Below, piece by piece: positions 32,930-42,010 of a DNA stretch of 64,000 nt. The DNA lies in NCBI GenBank assembly GCA_016192905.1, contig JACPTG010000001.1, positions 37,005 through 101,004 on the forward strand, written 5' to 3'. A program made the position numbers and the translations under genes. Within the stretch, counting starts at the first letter, position 1; every line of letters begins with the position of its first letter. The stretch is from Candidatus Woesearchaeota archaeon (GTDB lineage Archaea; Nanobdellota; Nanobdellia; Woesearchaeales; UBA10216). The notes under the pieces were generated by a model that was not told the origin of the DNA, searched no databases, and saw only the letters and a program-made list of their open reading frames with translations.

Positions 32930-32951
32930 TAACTTAAGAGTGGTTTTTAGA

Positions 32952-34628
32952 TCACATCTCCTCTGGCGCATCTATGCCTAAGAGGTTAAGGCCTGTCTCA
33001 AGGACCTGGCGCACAGCAGAGCAAAGCGAAAGCCGGGCAGACATTAAATGGGCATCATCAGAAATGACAGGGCATTGGTGATAAAAGCTGTTGAAGCAGT
33101 CAGCAAGGCCCTGAAGGTAGTTGGCAAGCAGATGCGGCCTCAGAAGGGCCTTTGCAGCCACATCAGGAAACCCTGCAAGAAGCCTGACAAGCTGGAACTC
33201 CTCATCAGACCGAAGCAGGGAATAATCAGGACTGGACTGGCCTGTGGCTTGGCCATGCCTGGCCTTCCTGAGTATGCTGCAGATACGGGCATGCGCATAC
33301 TGGATGTAAGGGGCTGACTCGCCCTCAAAACTCAGGGCCTTCTCCCAGTCAAAAAGGACGTTCTTCTCAGGGCTAACACGGATGACATGATACTTCAGTG
33401 CGCCGTAGCCAATAACCTTTGAAAGGCGGCCGATGTTTGCATGCTTACCCCTGGCAACAAGCTCGGCCCTGGCCTTCTCAACAGCCTGCGCCATGAAATC
33501 CTCAAGCAGCACGACATTCCCCGAGCGAGTGGACATCTTGCCTGAAGGCAGCAGAATGAAGGAATAATGGATGACCTCAGGGCTTCTCTCGCCAAGAACC
33601 GAAAGCGCGGCGGAAACCTGCCTGAAATAAAGCTTGTGGTCCTCGCCCAGGACAACAATGTTGCGGTCTCCTGCCCTGGAGTTCTTCTCCAGATTGTATG
33701 CTATGTCCCTCAGCCCGTAAAGGGAAGTGCCATCAGCCCTTGTCAGCACAAAAACAGGCGGCTCCATTGGAAGGTCAAAGCCCTTCAGGTCCAGAACCCT
33801 GCGGCCGCCCTCGTCAGCAAAAACCCTGCCAGTACCCTCAAGCCTCTGCAAGACCTCCTGGGTGGACTTGTCCCACAGATACTTTGACTCGTAATCATAA
33901 TGGTCAAAGGCCATCCCAAGGTCTGACAGAATCCTGGACTGGCCCTTAACGCATATGTCCACCACATTCCTGAATTCACGCTTAACGCCCTCATCCCCAT
34001 CCTCAAGCTGCTTCAGCAGGGAAAAAACCTGGGCCTCAAGTTCAGGATTGCCCTCCAGCTCTGCATTGATGCGGACGTATTCGCCAAGCAAATCATTAAA
34101 AGACACTTTCGCCTTTCCACGGCAGGCCAGCACAAGCATCGCAACCTGCTTGCCGACGTCATTCACAAAATAGTGGACCTCCACATCGTACCCGTGGAAG
34201 CGGAGCATCCTTGAAACAGAATCGCCGATAATGCCATTCCTGGCCCTGCCAACATGGGGGCTGGCATTCGGATTAATGCTTGTATGCTCGATAAGGGCGC
34301 GGCCCTTAACATTCAGCGAGCCATACGAGGACTTTTCAATGCCCACTGTTGAAAGAACCTGTGCAGCCATCATGGACCTGTTAACAAAAAAATTCAGGTA
34401 GCCTCCTGAAGCAACAACCTTATCCAAAGCAAGATGTCTGATCTTTGGGGCAAGCTCGCCAGCAATCTGCGCAGGAGACTTTTTCAATTCCTTAGCCAGG
34501 GAAAAGCATTGGAAGGCAAAATCTCCCATGCCCTCAGGAGGAGCTGAAATAAGGGGCTCCAGCTGTTCGGCAGGCCTGCCAATGACAGAAGAAAGAGCCT
34601 CTGCCACGACATTCCGGAACTCGTTCAT
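32952..34628 (-). CDS. argS: Arginyl-tRNA synthetase
   Basis: Class I enzyme charging tRNA-Arg. HIGH-type motif NPNASPHVGRARNG, KMSKS-type loop GKMSTRSGN, and the DALR anticodon-binding domain at the C-terminus (YIQYAHARICSILRKA, PHLLANYLQGLADCFNSFY). From the ATG at 34628 it has 558 residues; TATA GTATATAAAT is about 25 bp upstream, so the longer frame from 34739 is rejected. CCGGAAAA motifs lie just upstream of the TATA box. Confidence 0.95.
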   Translation of the reverse strand: MNEFRNVVAEALSSVIGRPAEQLEPLISAPPEGMGDFAFQCFSLAKELKKSPAQIAGELAPKIRHLALDKVVASGGYLNFFVNRSMMAAQVLSTVGIEKSSYGSLNVKGRALIEHTSINPNASPHVGRARNGIIGDSVSRMLRFHGYDVEVHYFVNDVGKQVAMLVLACRGKAKVSFNDLLGEYVRINAELEGNPELEAQVFSLLKQLEDGDEGVKREFRNVVDICVKGQSRILSDLGMAFDHYDYESKYLWDKSTQEVLQRLEGTGRVFADEGGRRVLDLKGFDLPMEPPVFVLTRADGTSLYGLRDIAYNLEKNSRAGDRNIVVLGEDHKLYFRQVSAALSVLGERSPEVIHYSFILLPSGKMSTRSGNVVLLEDFMAQAVEKARAELVARGKHANIGRLSKVIGYGALKYHVIRVSPEKNVLFDWEKALSFEGESAPYIQYAHARICSILRKARHGQATGQSSPDYSLLRSDEEFQLVRLLAGFPDVAAKALLRPHLLANYLQGLADCFNSFYHQCPVISDDAHLMSARLSLCSAVRQVLETGLNLLGIDAPEEM

Positions 34629-34671
34629 AATCCCAAGGGCTGCTGGATTGTATATAAATCTATTTACCGCA

Positions 34672-34790
34672 AAAAAAGGCCGGAAAAACAGCATAAAATC
34701 CGGATAATTTTCGGTGTCCCGCTGATTTTCCGAAACCATTCCAGGAATTTCGTATATTCTTCGGGATTGTGGCTAATTTTTCCGGGTTTC
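34672..34790. promoter_or_regulatory. Cluster of CCGGAA/TTTTCCG motifs between divergent argS and the next gene
   Basis: Within about 120 bp are GGCCGGAAAAAC, AATCCGGATAATTTTCGG, GATTTTCCGAAACC and AATTTTTCCGGGTTTCC. They flank the argS TATA box on one side and the TATA box (CCTTTAAAGG) of the gene at 34832 on the other. Similar motifs stand upstream of TATA boxes at 39.9, 40.3, 55.6 and 58.7 kb. Confidence 0.6.
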
Positions 34791-34831
34791 CTGCAAAAAA
34801 ATCCTTTAAAGGCAACTCTGCATAAGCAGAC

Positions 34832-35371
34832 ATGACAACCGCACCAAATTACGGAAGAAGCAGGCCCGGGGTAACCTTCACCCAGGGATTAAGGCGGCTT
34901 TTCTTTACAACAGCCGCAGTGGGAGCCTTGCTGTACGTAGGGGCTGCATGCGACTTTGACCAGAAAGTTGAGCAGTACTTCAGCAAAAACAAGGGAATAC
35001 AGGAAGGGTATGCACTGGTAAGCCTCCAGCGCAGGGTGAACGGCTCGGACAAGCTGGAATACAGGCTGGTTGACGCGCAAAACCGAGAAGTTCCTGTGCT
35101 AATCGGGGCAAAGGGGCCCCAGGCAGGCGACCTGGACTATGTAATAGACAACATAGATTATGCAGGCATGACACCAAAGCAGGCACAAAGGCTGATGGGA
35201 GCCAGTGTCCAGCGGCTTGACCAGCAGGCGGTGGCAGAATACAGCATCCAGACACTCAGGAAAATGACAAAGGAGCAGGCGGCAGAGTATGCTCTAAAGG
35301 TGTGGGACGTGCTTGAGTCCAGGGCAAAGTATGATGTAATTGTCCGGGAGCTCGACCAGAGGTTCAAATGA
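34832..35371 (+). CDS. Membrane-anchored exported protein of unknown function
   Basis: 179 residues. A basic N-terminus precedes one hydrophobic helix (LFFTTAAVGALLYVGAACDF) with a Cys that could be a lipid site. The outer part is helical (GMTPKQAQRLMGASVQRLDQ). Overlaps the next coiled-coil gene by 4 bp (ATGA). TATA TCCTTTAAAG about 25 bp upstream. Family unknown. Confidence 0.65.
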   Translation: MTTAPNYGRSRPGVTFTQGLRRLFFTTAAVGALLYVGAACDFDQKVEQYFSKNKGIQEGYALVSLQRRVNGSDKLEYRLVDAQNREVPVLIGAKGPQAGDLDYVIDNIDYAGMTPKQAQRLMGASVQRLDQQAVAEYSIQTLRKMTKEQAAEYALKVWDVLESRAKYDVIVRELDQRFK

Positions 35372-36402
35372 ACTTCATCGCAAAGCTGGCATGCAGCGGA
35401 AAGTATGAGGCTATCCCTGAAGATGAGTTCCTGTCCAAGGCCGAAAAGGCGTATGGAATGAATAACAGAAAGGAGGAAAGGCCTTCCCCGGGCCCGGCTC
35501 CAAGCTACCAGGCCCTGACAGAAAATCTCGACAGGCTGGCGGCCCTGCAGGATGCGATGGAAAGGCGAATGAGGATAGACAGCAGCCCCCTGCTTTCAAC
35601 GCTTGATTCCCTGTGCACGCAAGTGGCAGGCGCATTCAACCCTGCAGCGAACCCAAAAAACGTAGACCAGCTCTTTGACGAGCAGCTTGAGGCAATATCT
35701 GTGCTAAACAGCTCTGTCAGAAGCGCCCTGACATACTCCTGGAAGGTAAGGGACCATGTGACCACGTACAGGGATGAAACTGTCCTAATCAGGTTTGCTG
35801 AAGCAGCGTTAAGGGCTGATGAGATTGAAAAAGAGTCAGCAGAAGTGCTCGCGGACTACGAAAAGGCTGACAACAAGCTGGCATCGCTGCGCATCCAGGA
35901 GCCAAACTTTGCAAGGTATTACCGCGTCCGAAGCGTTCTGGAGAAAAGGCTGAACTACCTAAGCAGCGAAAAGGCAAAGACAGACCAGACGATTGCCATA
36001 AGAAGCTCAGAGCTGGAAGCCCTCACATCATACGAGCAGATAATAGGCCAGGCGGCGCTTGCCATGGACAGGCTCGCAAGCTACGTCCAGGCAGTGGCGC
36101 AGCACGCTGCCATGACAAAGCCGGCAAGGGAGTGGATTAGGGAAAACACCCAAAGAATGGGCGCGGTGTACTCTGCATTCGCAGCCATGTCCAGCTACCT
36201 GATGAGAGGCTCAATGGAAATGGGGGAAGGGCTCAAGCAGATGGCAGGAATGGAAGCTGCTGCAAATGGAAGCCGGCCAATCACAGCCCAGATAGGCAAC
36301 ATGCTGCAGGACTACAGCCGGCAAATGGCAAATGCAGACCAGCAGCAGAGGGCAAGGTTTGAGGCAAAGGCAGATGCCGCAAGGAACAGGTATGGAGGGT
36401 AA
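35368..36402 (+). CDS. Long coiled-coil protein, partner of the preceding membrane protein
   Basis: 344 residues, almost wholly helical, with coiled-coil stretches from about 50 to 240 (LTENLDRLAALQDAMERRMR, EIEKESAEVLADYEKADNK, ASLRIQEPNFARYYRVRSVL) and a Met/Gln-rich end. No enzyme motif. Translational coupling to the membrane-anchored gene suggests they form one complex; resembles toxic-anion-resistance (TelA-like) helical proteins only superficially. Confidence 0.6.
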   Translation: MNFIAKLACSGKYEAIPEDEFLSKAEKAYGMNNRKEERPSPGPAPSYQALTENLDRLAALQDAMERRMRIDSSPLLSTLDSLCTQVAGAFNPAANPKNVDQLFDEQLEAISVLNSSVRSALTYSWKVRDHVTTYRDETVLIRFAEAALRADEIEKESAEVLADYEKADNKLASLRIQEPNFARYYRVRSVLEKRLNYLSSEKAKTDQTIAIRSSELEALTSYEQIIGQAALAMDRLASYVQAVAQHAAMTKPAREWIRENTQRMGAVYSAFAAMSSYLMRGSMEMGEGLKQMAGMEAAANGSRPITAQIGNMLQDYSRQMANADQQQRARFEAKADAARNRYGG

Positions 36403-36463
36403 ATTGTTTTCAGTGACAGCAATCAGCGCAAAGCTTTTAACCAAAAGAGGGCACTGACCAACC

Positions 36464-36922
36464 ATGGCGATATACCTGGCTGTTTTTTGGGCTATTGCAG
36501 CTGGCCTTGCTGTTCTATTTTTGGCTTCCTACCTGTTAAACAAACAGAAATTCAGGGCATCATTGGAGAACAACGGAGGCTTTTTTGTAATGATTGCAGG
36601 GGTGTTCCTGGCAATGGCCCTGATTTCCAAAGATCCTGTTACCTTTCTGGGAATTGAAATGTCGGTTGAATTGCAATGGTTCGCCTCCCTGATGATGTTC
36701 GGCTTTGGCGCCTGGCAGTTTTACCTGAATCCCCTGGAGAAAAGACTGGCAAGGCTTGAACGGAATTTTGCAAATTTTGTCGGCGTGGCAACAACCAACT
36801 TTGGGCACATAAGCAAGGACTTCGAACGGGTAAACAAAGAATTCGAACTCATAAACAAGGAATTTGAACGCGTGAACAAAGGAATAGACGATATCAAAGC
36901 CGACCTAAGAAGAAAAAAGTGA
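36464..36922 (+). CDS. Membrane protein with C-terminal coiled coil
   Basis: 152 residues: three membrane helices (YLAVFWAIAAGLAVLFLASY, FFVMIAGVFLAMALIS, WFASLMMFGFGAWQFYL) then a long heptad region with repeats of about 7-8 residues (KDFERVNKEFELINKEFERV, NKGIDDIKADL). The architecture recurs in the small proteins at 39992 and 58277, so a lineage family of membrane-plus-coil proteins is likely. TATA GCTTTTAACC lies about 25-30 bp upstream. Confidence 0.7.
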   Translation: MAIYLAVFWAIAAGLAVLFLASYLLNKQKFRASLENNGGFFVMIAGVFLAMALISKDPVTFLGIEMSVELQWFASLMMFGFGAWQFYLNPLEKRLARLERNFANFVGVATTNFGHISKDFERVNKEFELINKEFERVNKGIDDIKADLRRKK

Positions 36923-36944
36923 ACTGCCCTGAAAAACAAAAAAA

Positions 36945-37472
36945 TCAGCAGAATTCCTTGACTGTCCGCTGGCTGATGTTCAAAAGGTTATTCCTTGTCT
37001 GACGCTCCCTGAAGCGGGGGCTCAACTCAAGCTGCACAACATTATTCCTGTAGAACTTCCTGACAGGAACCCCCTTCTGGATAAGGCTGGTAATGTAAGT
37101 CCTCACCAGGAATTCAGACTCCCTAACCCCTGCCGCTATTTCAGCATAAGTGACTGACTGGTCTGCTGTGTACAGCACCAGGAAAACCTCCTTCTCCTTC
37201 GCTGAAAGGGCAATCTCAGGCTGGTCTTCCACCGCATTGCCATTGAGCATGAGGCAGAGCTGCTCAACCCTTGAACCAAGCCTGTCAACCTTCTCCTCCA
37301 GACGGCAGAGAGACTCATAGTTTGCCTGAACCTCCTCAGCAGTCTGGTTGATGGCATCAAGGTGCTCATCAAACTCATCGCGAATGCCCTTCAACGCACC
37401 CCTCAACTCAGTCTTCAGAACGTCAAAATCAGACGCACAGCTGACAAGCACCCCTTCCACCATATCAAACAC
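36945..37472 (-). CDS. Coiled-coil plus winged-helix regulator
   Basis: 175 residues: an N-terminal coiled coil (FDVLKTELRGALKGIRDEFD, ESLCRLEEKVDRLGSRVEQL) and a C-terminal winged helix (ALSAKEKEVFLVLYTADQSV, TYAEIAAGVRESEFLVRTYI, VPVRKFYRNNVVQLEL). This looks like an archaeal transcription regulator that dimerises by the coil. Convergent with the membrane protein gene. Confidence 0.7.
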   Translation of the reverse strand: MFDMVEGVLVSCASDFDVLKTELRGALKGIRDEFDEHLDAINQTAEEVQANYESLCRLEEKVDRLGSRVEQLCLMLNGNAVEDQPEIALSAKEKEVFLVLYTADQSVTYAEIAAGVRESEFLVRTYITSLIQKGVPVRKFYRNNVVQLELSPRFRERQTRNNLLNISQRTVKEFC

Positions 37473-37583
37473 CCCCTAATAAACCAAGGCAATCCATTTT
37501 GCGGCCTTTCTTAAATAATTTTTGGTTTCACCGGCTGATGGTAGTTTGTGGCTAATAGCTTAATTGTTAGTGCTGTCGCTGCC

Positions 37584-38195
37584 TCAGTCTTGGCAGCCCA
37601 GATGCGAAACAGAGTTAATGACGTGCGCCTTGCTCCCTGCAGGGCTTACCTCTATGATGTTGATGCATGCGTTCTTAAGCTTGAATAAGGTCATGGACTC
37701 GGCAGCAGACCTGTTCAGAAGGACTCCAAGCAGCATCCTGAGGAACCCTCCGTGGGTAACCACCAGCACAGTCCTGCCTTTGTATTTTTCAGCAAGAATG
37801 CTGATAAAATCCTCAGCCCTGCGGCGCACATCCCTCATGCTCTCGCCGGCACCAGGCGTAACATCCTCAACAGCCATTCCTTTAGCAGCCGACTCAAGCA
37901 GAAAGGACTTGAAGTCCTCCCTTGGCCTTCCCTCAAACACGCCAATGGACTGCTCCCTGATGTGCCTGGAGAAAGTCACAGGGGCATTGTGAAAGCGAAG
38001 AATGGCCTCTGCAGTCTCCCTTGCACGTCGCAGGTCACTTGAAAAGATGGCATCAACCTTCTCTGCCCTCAGCGCCCTGCCAATTGCTGCTGACTGAAGC
38101 CTTCCACGCTCATTCAGGCCAGTGTCCCTGTGCCCCTGGCTGATGTGATTAACATTGTCGTCTGTCTCCCCATGCCTGACTAGGATGAGCCTCAT
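37584..38195 (-). CDS. Histidine phosphatase (phosphoglycerate-mutase-like) family
   Basis: 203 residues with the branch signature LILVRHGETDDNVNHISQGH, phosphate-binding SSDLRRARETAEA, Glu in EQSIGVFEGRPREDF and the second His in VLVVTHGGFLRMLL. The fold covers cofactor-dependent mutases and small-molecule phosphatases; the latter is more likely, but the substrate is not evident. Neighbouring TctA-like permease gene is read in the same direction. Confidence 0.88.
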   Translation of the reverse strand: MRLILVRHGETDDNVNHISQGHRDTGLNERGRLQSAAIGRALRAEKVDAIFSSDLRRARETAEAILRFHNAPVTFSRHIREQSIGVFEGRPREDFKSFLLESAAKGMAVEDVTPGAGESMRDVRRRAEDFISILAEKYKGRTVLVVTHGGFLRMLLGVLLNRSAAESMTLFKLKNACINIIEVSPAGSKAHVINSVSHLGCQD

Positions 38196-38216
38196 AAGAA
38201 TGGCTTCAGCCCCTGC

Positions 38217-39407
38217 CTATAAATAAATTGCCATGACAGGCGCCATAAGGCAGCCCATGAGAAGGCTCCTGTTAAGGCCTTTGACGATGCAGGTTATGCC
38301 AATTGATGCGCCTGTCAGCATGACAACCAAGCCCGACAGGCCTGAAAACAGGAAAACCAGCAGGAGGATGAACGATGCAACTATTCCGAGCAGAAGCCTG
38401 TAATTCAGCCCAGCCATGACACGGCAGGACAGCCGCGCCGCATAAACCGCCACCACCACTGAAAGCCCTGCGGAAAGGAAGGCTGCGGCCAGCAGCAAAG
38501 AAAATTGCCCAATGCCTATTATGCCCAGGGCGTCCTGAGCCATGGCAACAGAGCCATTTCTTGCCTTGGCAATGGTGTACATAGTAACAAGGCTCATGAA
38601 CATCGAAACAGATGCAACTGCTCCCACAAGAACAACATAGCCCTTGTTTTCCCGGCTTCCTGAAAGGCTGCTTGTTACCGAGGCGGACTGCGCAGGCCCA
38701 AGCGCGGGAAAAATCGAAATCAGGCTGCCAGCAGCAATCGCCAACCCTGCCTGCTTCATCAGGGCAGAAGGCTTAACTTCAGCAATCTCCACCGCATGCT
38801 GCACAGGCAACTGAAAATCGCCGGCAAGTGACATCACAATAAAGCTTACGGCAAAAAGGCCTGACAGCATTGGAAGAAGCGGCTCATCAAGCCCAGGCAG
38901 GCTGAAGGCGACAAAGCCAAGCGCTCCTGATGCGGCAAAAACAAATACTGCCCAAAAGAAGAGCCGCCGCTCCATCCAAAGCATAAGCGCAGCGAAGAAA
39001 AGCAGCACCCACCCGATGTAATCCCTCGCCACAGCGAACACCAATGGAACCATCAGCAGAAGGCCGGGGAGCAGCAAAACAGCCGCAAGAAAGCCAGCCA
39101 GGCATCCGGTCAGCGCCAGCCTGACAGCGTCGTATCCGAGGCCTTTCATCAGCATCTCAGCAGCAGGCTTTGAGGCCATTGCGGTGTCCTCAGAGGCCGC
39201 GGAAAGGAAAACAGCAGGCACAAATTCAAGAAAAACATGGGCAAAGGACATACCCACAAGGGCAACTGCCACCACCAGTCCCGGCAAGCCACCTGTTGCG
39301 TGCACGAATATGGCTGCCGCAAGGTTCACATGCAGGCCAGGAGTCAGGCCGCTGACTATCCCAATCAGGAGCCCTGCCAATGCCGCTGCGATTAACTCAA
39401 GCATCAT
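38217..39407 (-). CDS. TctA-like (tripartite tricarboxylate) permease family protein
   Basis: 396 residues with about ten membrane helices. Family patterns are GIVSGLTPGLHVNLAAAIF at the N-terminus and FPALGPAQSASVTSSLSG in the middle, matching the archaeal version of the TctA/DUF112 group. No TctB or binding-protein gene is adjacent, so it may work alone. Substrate unknown; organic acids are the family norm. Confidence 0.85.
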   Translation of the reverse strand: MMLELIAAALAGLLIGIVSGLTPGLHVNLAAAIFVHATGGLPGLVVAVALVGMSFAHVFLEFVPAVFLSAASEDTAMASKPAAEMLMKGLGYDAVRLALTGCLAGFLAAVLLLPGLLLMVPLVFAVARDYIGWVLLFFAALMLWMERRLFFWAVFVFAASGALGFVAFSLPGLDEPLLPMLSGLFAVSFIVMSLAGDFQLPVQHAVEIAEVKPSALMKQAGLAIAAGSLISIFPALGPAQSASVTSSLSGSRENKGYVVLVGAVASVSMFMSLVTMYTIAKARNGSVAMAQDALGIIGIGQFSLLLAAAFLSAGLSVVVAVYAARLSCRVMAGLNYRLLLGIVASFILLLVFLFSGLSGLVVMLTGASIGITCIVKGLNRSLLMGCLMAPVMAIYL

Positions 39408-39482
39408 AAGCCAGGCTCCGCCACGCCGGCATACAAAAAATTTTTATATGACTCCTTCTCCAATAACATGCACCGCGAGCAC

Positions 39483-39839
39483 CTACTGGCATTCTTTCTT
39501 TTTTTCAACCTTATACCTCTCACCTATAATCTGAGGCTTTCCGTTGAACACCCTGACAGAGCCTGTGATGTCCACCTCATCGCCCACGCTGAAGTTTGCC
39601 TTGTCAAACAAAACCACGTCAATTGGCTTGGGCTGGGACACCTGAAGCCTCAGGTAATTATCCGAGGCGTCAAAGCCTGTTACGGTTCCCCTTATCCTGA
39701 CATCCCTGCCAGAGTGCTGCCGACCGATATCGTAGGTGTTTACAGGCTCAAGCTCGGTAAGGGCCGAGATGGCGGCAAGGGAAACAAGGCCGAGGACGGC
39801 CACGGCGAGTGAAACCTTAAGCAACATTTTCTCATTCAT
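39483..39839 (-). CDS. Membrane-anchored OB-fold protein
   Basis: 118 residues: an N-terminal membrane helix (LLKVSLAVAVLGLVSLAAIS) then a beta-barrel typical of OB-fold proteins similar to CcmE or tRNA-anti types (VRIRGTVTGFDASDNYLRLQ, VGDEVDITGSVRVFNGKPQI). Faces outside by topology. Lies after TATA CTTATTAG and a CCGGAA...TTCCGG element. Ligand unknown. Confidence 0.75.
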   Translation of the reverse strand: MNEKMLLKVSLAVAVLGLVSLAAISALTELEPVNTYDIGRQHSGRDVRIRGTVTGFDASDNYLRLQVSQPKPIDVVLFDKANFSVGDEVDITGSVRVFNGKPQIIGERYKVEKKKECQ

Positions 39840-39876
39840 TCCTGCATCCAGTCTTAGTGCGCTAATAAGTCCTTGC

Positions 39877-39900
39877 CCGGAAATGATAGAAGCCTTCCGG
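39877..39900. promoter_or_regulatory. CCGGAA-n12-TTCCGG element upstream of a TATA box
   Basis: CCGGAA (39877-39882) and TTCCGG (39895-39900) form an inverted repeat with a 12 bp spacer. The minus-strand TATA (CTTATTAGC) of the OB-fold gene begins about 5 bp to the left. More such half-sites occur up to 39980 (AAACCGGCC, GATTTCCGAACC, AACCGAAAAA). Confidence 0.6.
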
Positions 39901-39991
39901 TGGCGTCGAAGGTCCTGCGGATATTCTGAAAATTTTTCAGGAAAACCGGCCTTTTCAGAAAGATTTCCGAACCAACCGAAAAAACTGCGGG

Positions 39992-40285
39992 CTACCTTGC
40001 GCGTGTTCTCCCATGTCCCTCAAGCCGCGCAATCCTGTCGCTCTGAACGATAAGCTTGTCGTTTATCCTGATTTCCAGCTCTCTTGCCACTTTGTGAATT
40101 TCGCTTTTCAGAGCGTAAAAAACAATGGTGATTGCACCTACCTGGGGCAAAACGCTTTGCCATAGTTGGATTGTTTCCGGCGGCGGGTCTATAATATTCA
40201 GCGACTTTAACACTACAAACAGTACTATCGCAAAAAGGAGCATTTCCAAAACAGACGCATTCTTTAAGTAATTCCTGATTGGCAT
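39992..40285 (-). CDS. Small membrane protein with C-terminal helix
   Basis: 97 residues with two membrane segments (VLEMLLFAIVLFVVLKSLNI, LPQVGAITIVFYAL) and a terminal helix (KVARELEIRINDKLIVQSDR) like a coil. Same layout as the proteins at 36464 and 58277. TATA ATTTATTAAGG is about 25-30 bp upstream and a CGGAATTTTCCG palindrome stands directly before it. Confidence 0.65.
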   Translation of the reverse strand: MPIRNYLKNASVLEMLLFAIVLFVVLKSLNIIDPPPETIQLWQSVLPQVGAITIVFYALKSEIHKVARELEIRINDKLIVQSDRIARLEGHGRTRAR

Positions 40286-40321
40286 GTATTGGACAGGTGC
40301 GGCGTCCTTAATAAATGTTTG

Positions 40322-40347
40322 CCGGAATTTTCCGAAAAGTTTTCGAA
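40322..40347. promoter_or_regulatory. CGGAATTTTCCG palindrome upstream of a TATA box
   Basis: CGGAA-TT-TTCCG (40323-40334) is a perfect inverted repeat, followed by a degenerate second element (AAAAGTTTTCGAA). It sits 6 bp from the minus-strand TATA box of the small membrane protein gene and directly after the end of kae1. Confidence 0.65.
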
Positions 40348-41334
40348 TTACGAGCTATTGCGGTTTGGCTCAACTTGGTCAGTGCGCCAATACGGCAGAA
40401 TACCTGTGTCAGCCACGCCCAACTTAGCCCTGGCCTTTTCAAGAATGCCAAGCCAGGCAATCATGGCGCCATTGTCAACAAGCACTTTCCGGTCATCAGG
40501 AACAAACATTTTGGCGCCCCTTCCCTCACACATCACCCTGGCCATCTCCTGAAGCCTTCTGTTGCAGGCAACGCCGCCTCCAAGCAGAAGCTCATCCTTC
40601 CCGCAGTGGGCAAGGGCCCGCTCGCTTACCTCCAGAAGCATGGCAAATACAGTCTCCTGCAGGCTAAAACACAAATCCTCAGTTGACAGTCCAGCATTAT
40701 GCTTTCGCTGGATATTCGTAAGGAGGCCGCCAAAGCTCACATCCATCCCCTTAATCACATATGGAAGCTCCACATAATTCGAGCTCTTCCTGGCCATCTC
40801 CTCAATCCTTGGCCCGCCAGGAAAGCCCAGGCCAACATGCCTGGCAAAAACATCAAGCAGGTTGCCAACGCCAATGTCAAGTGTCTCCCCAAAAATTCTG
40901 TACCTTCCTGATTCAAAGGAAATCACCTGGGTGTTGGCGCCGGAAACGTACAAAAGCACAGGGTCAGAGGCATCTGTCAAAAGCCTGCCGATTTCAAGGT
41001 GCGCAATGCAATGATTGACACCCACAACAGGAATGCCATGGCGCAGCGCAAGCGACCTTGCCGTAAAGGCGCCCACCTTGAGGCAATTGCCAATCCCAGG
41101 TCCCCTGGAAAAGGAAATCAGGCCGACATCCCTAATTGAAACTCCGGCCTCCGCAAGCGCCTCCCTCAGGGTCACATCGCAGAGCTCCACATGGTGGTCA
41201 GCCGCCTTCCCTGGAATAATCCCGCCAGTATCAGTGGTGTAAGGCTTGATGACATTCGCAAGGATTTTTCCAGTTTCATCAACCACCCCAATACCAAAGG
41301 TATGGGCTGTGGATTCAACTCCAAGGCAGAGCAT
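40348..41334 (-). CDS. kae1: KEOPS subunit Kae1 (tRNA threonylcarbamoyladenosine synthase)
   Basis: Catalytic subunit that transfers the threonylcarbamoyl group to A37 of ANN-decoding tRNAs. Hallmarks: GVESTAHTFGIGVV, FSRGPGIGNCLKVGA, metal ligands in VNHCIAHLEIG, LYVSGANTQVI, FPGGPRIEEMA and GGVACNRRL. 328 residues is standard. The gene stands apart from bud32 at 48.4 kb; many archaea fuse the two. TATA CCTTTTTTAACC about 25 bp upstream. Confidence 0.96.
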   Translation of the reverse strand: MLCLGVESTAHTFGIGVVDETGKILANVIKPYTTDTGGIIPGKAADHHVELCDVTLREALAEAGVSIRDVGLISFSRGPGIGNCLKVGAFTARSLALRHGIPVVGVNHCIAHLEIGRLLTDASDPVLLYVSGANTQVISFESGRYRIFGETLDIGVGNLLDVFARHVGLGFPGGPRIEEMARKSSNYVELPYVIKGMDVSFGGLLTNIQRKHNAGLSTEDLCFSLQETVFAMLLEVSERALAHCGKDELLLGGGVACNRRLQEMARVMCEGRGAKMFVPDDRKVLVDNGAMIAWLGILEKARAKLGVADTGILPYWRTDQVEPNRNSS

Positions 41335-41437
41335 GGACAGCCGGAAAAAAGGGCTGGTTAAAAAAGGTTACCTGCGGAAACAATACAGGCATCTGTCCAA
41401 CAAAAATTTAAATAGCCGCCGTGCCAAGGCTGTGCGG

Positions 41438-41989
41438 ATGGAAAAGGTTCTCGCAGGCAGCGAAATCCTGCTCAGGCCGCTTAGGCCCTCAGATGCAATT
41501 GACATTTACCTGAATGTAAGGCACAGGGCCATCTCCAGGTATACTGAGAACATACCCTACCCCTACCCAAGGAAGGCTGCTGAAAAGTTCATTGCCAAGT
41601 CAGCATTGGCATGGAAGAAAAAGGAAGGATACGCCTTTGCCATAGTCAGCAGGAAGAAAGCAGAACTCATAGGGCTGATAAGCCTGAACAAAGTTGACTG
41701 GAAGGCAAGGCGTGCAACCATAGGTTACTGGCTGGGCAAAAAGCACTGGGGAAAGGGGATAATGAGCGCAGCAGTCAGAATGGCCCTGCAGTTTGCCTTT
41801 GCTAAGCTCAGGCTCAACAAGGTTGAGGCAACGGCCTTCGAGGAAAACAGGGCGTCAAACCGGGTTCTTCAGAAGGCAGGGTTCAGCCATGAGGGAACAG
41901 TAAGGCAGCACATCCTCAGGTTTGGACGGCTGCACAACATAAACCAGTACGGCCTGCTCAGGCAGGAACACAGCAAAAGGCATAAATAA
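41438..41989 (+). CDS. GNAT acetyltransferase, RimJ/RimL type
   Basis: 183 residues from the ATG at 41438 (TATA ATTTAAATAG about 27 bp upstream). Family patterns are LLRPLRPSDAIDIYLNVRH, TIGYWLGKKHWGKGIMSAA with the acetyl-CoA loop, and VEATAFEENRASNRVLQKAG followed by FSHEGTVRQH. Likely acetylates a protein N-terminus or small amine. The longer frame lies over the kae1 promoter and is rejected. Confidence 0.88.
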   Translation: MEKVLAGSEILLRPLRPSDAIDIYLNVRHRAISRYTENIPYPYPRKAAEKFIAKSALAWKKKEGYAFAIVSRKKAELIGLISLNKVDWKARRATIGYWLGKKHWGKGIMSAAVRMALQFAFAKLRLNKVEATAFEENRASNRVLQKAGFSHEGTVRQHILRFGRLHNINQYGLLRQEHSKRHK

Positions 41990-42010
41990 GCGGGCAAAAG
42001 CCCAAAAGGC

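Noticed and set aside
37500-37580. G/T-rich sequence near 37.5 kb as a degraded repeat copy
   Set aside because: Only a short GGCTGATGG and low-complexity similarity; none of the diagnostic blocks are present.
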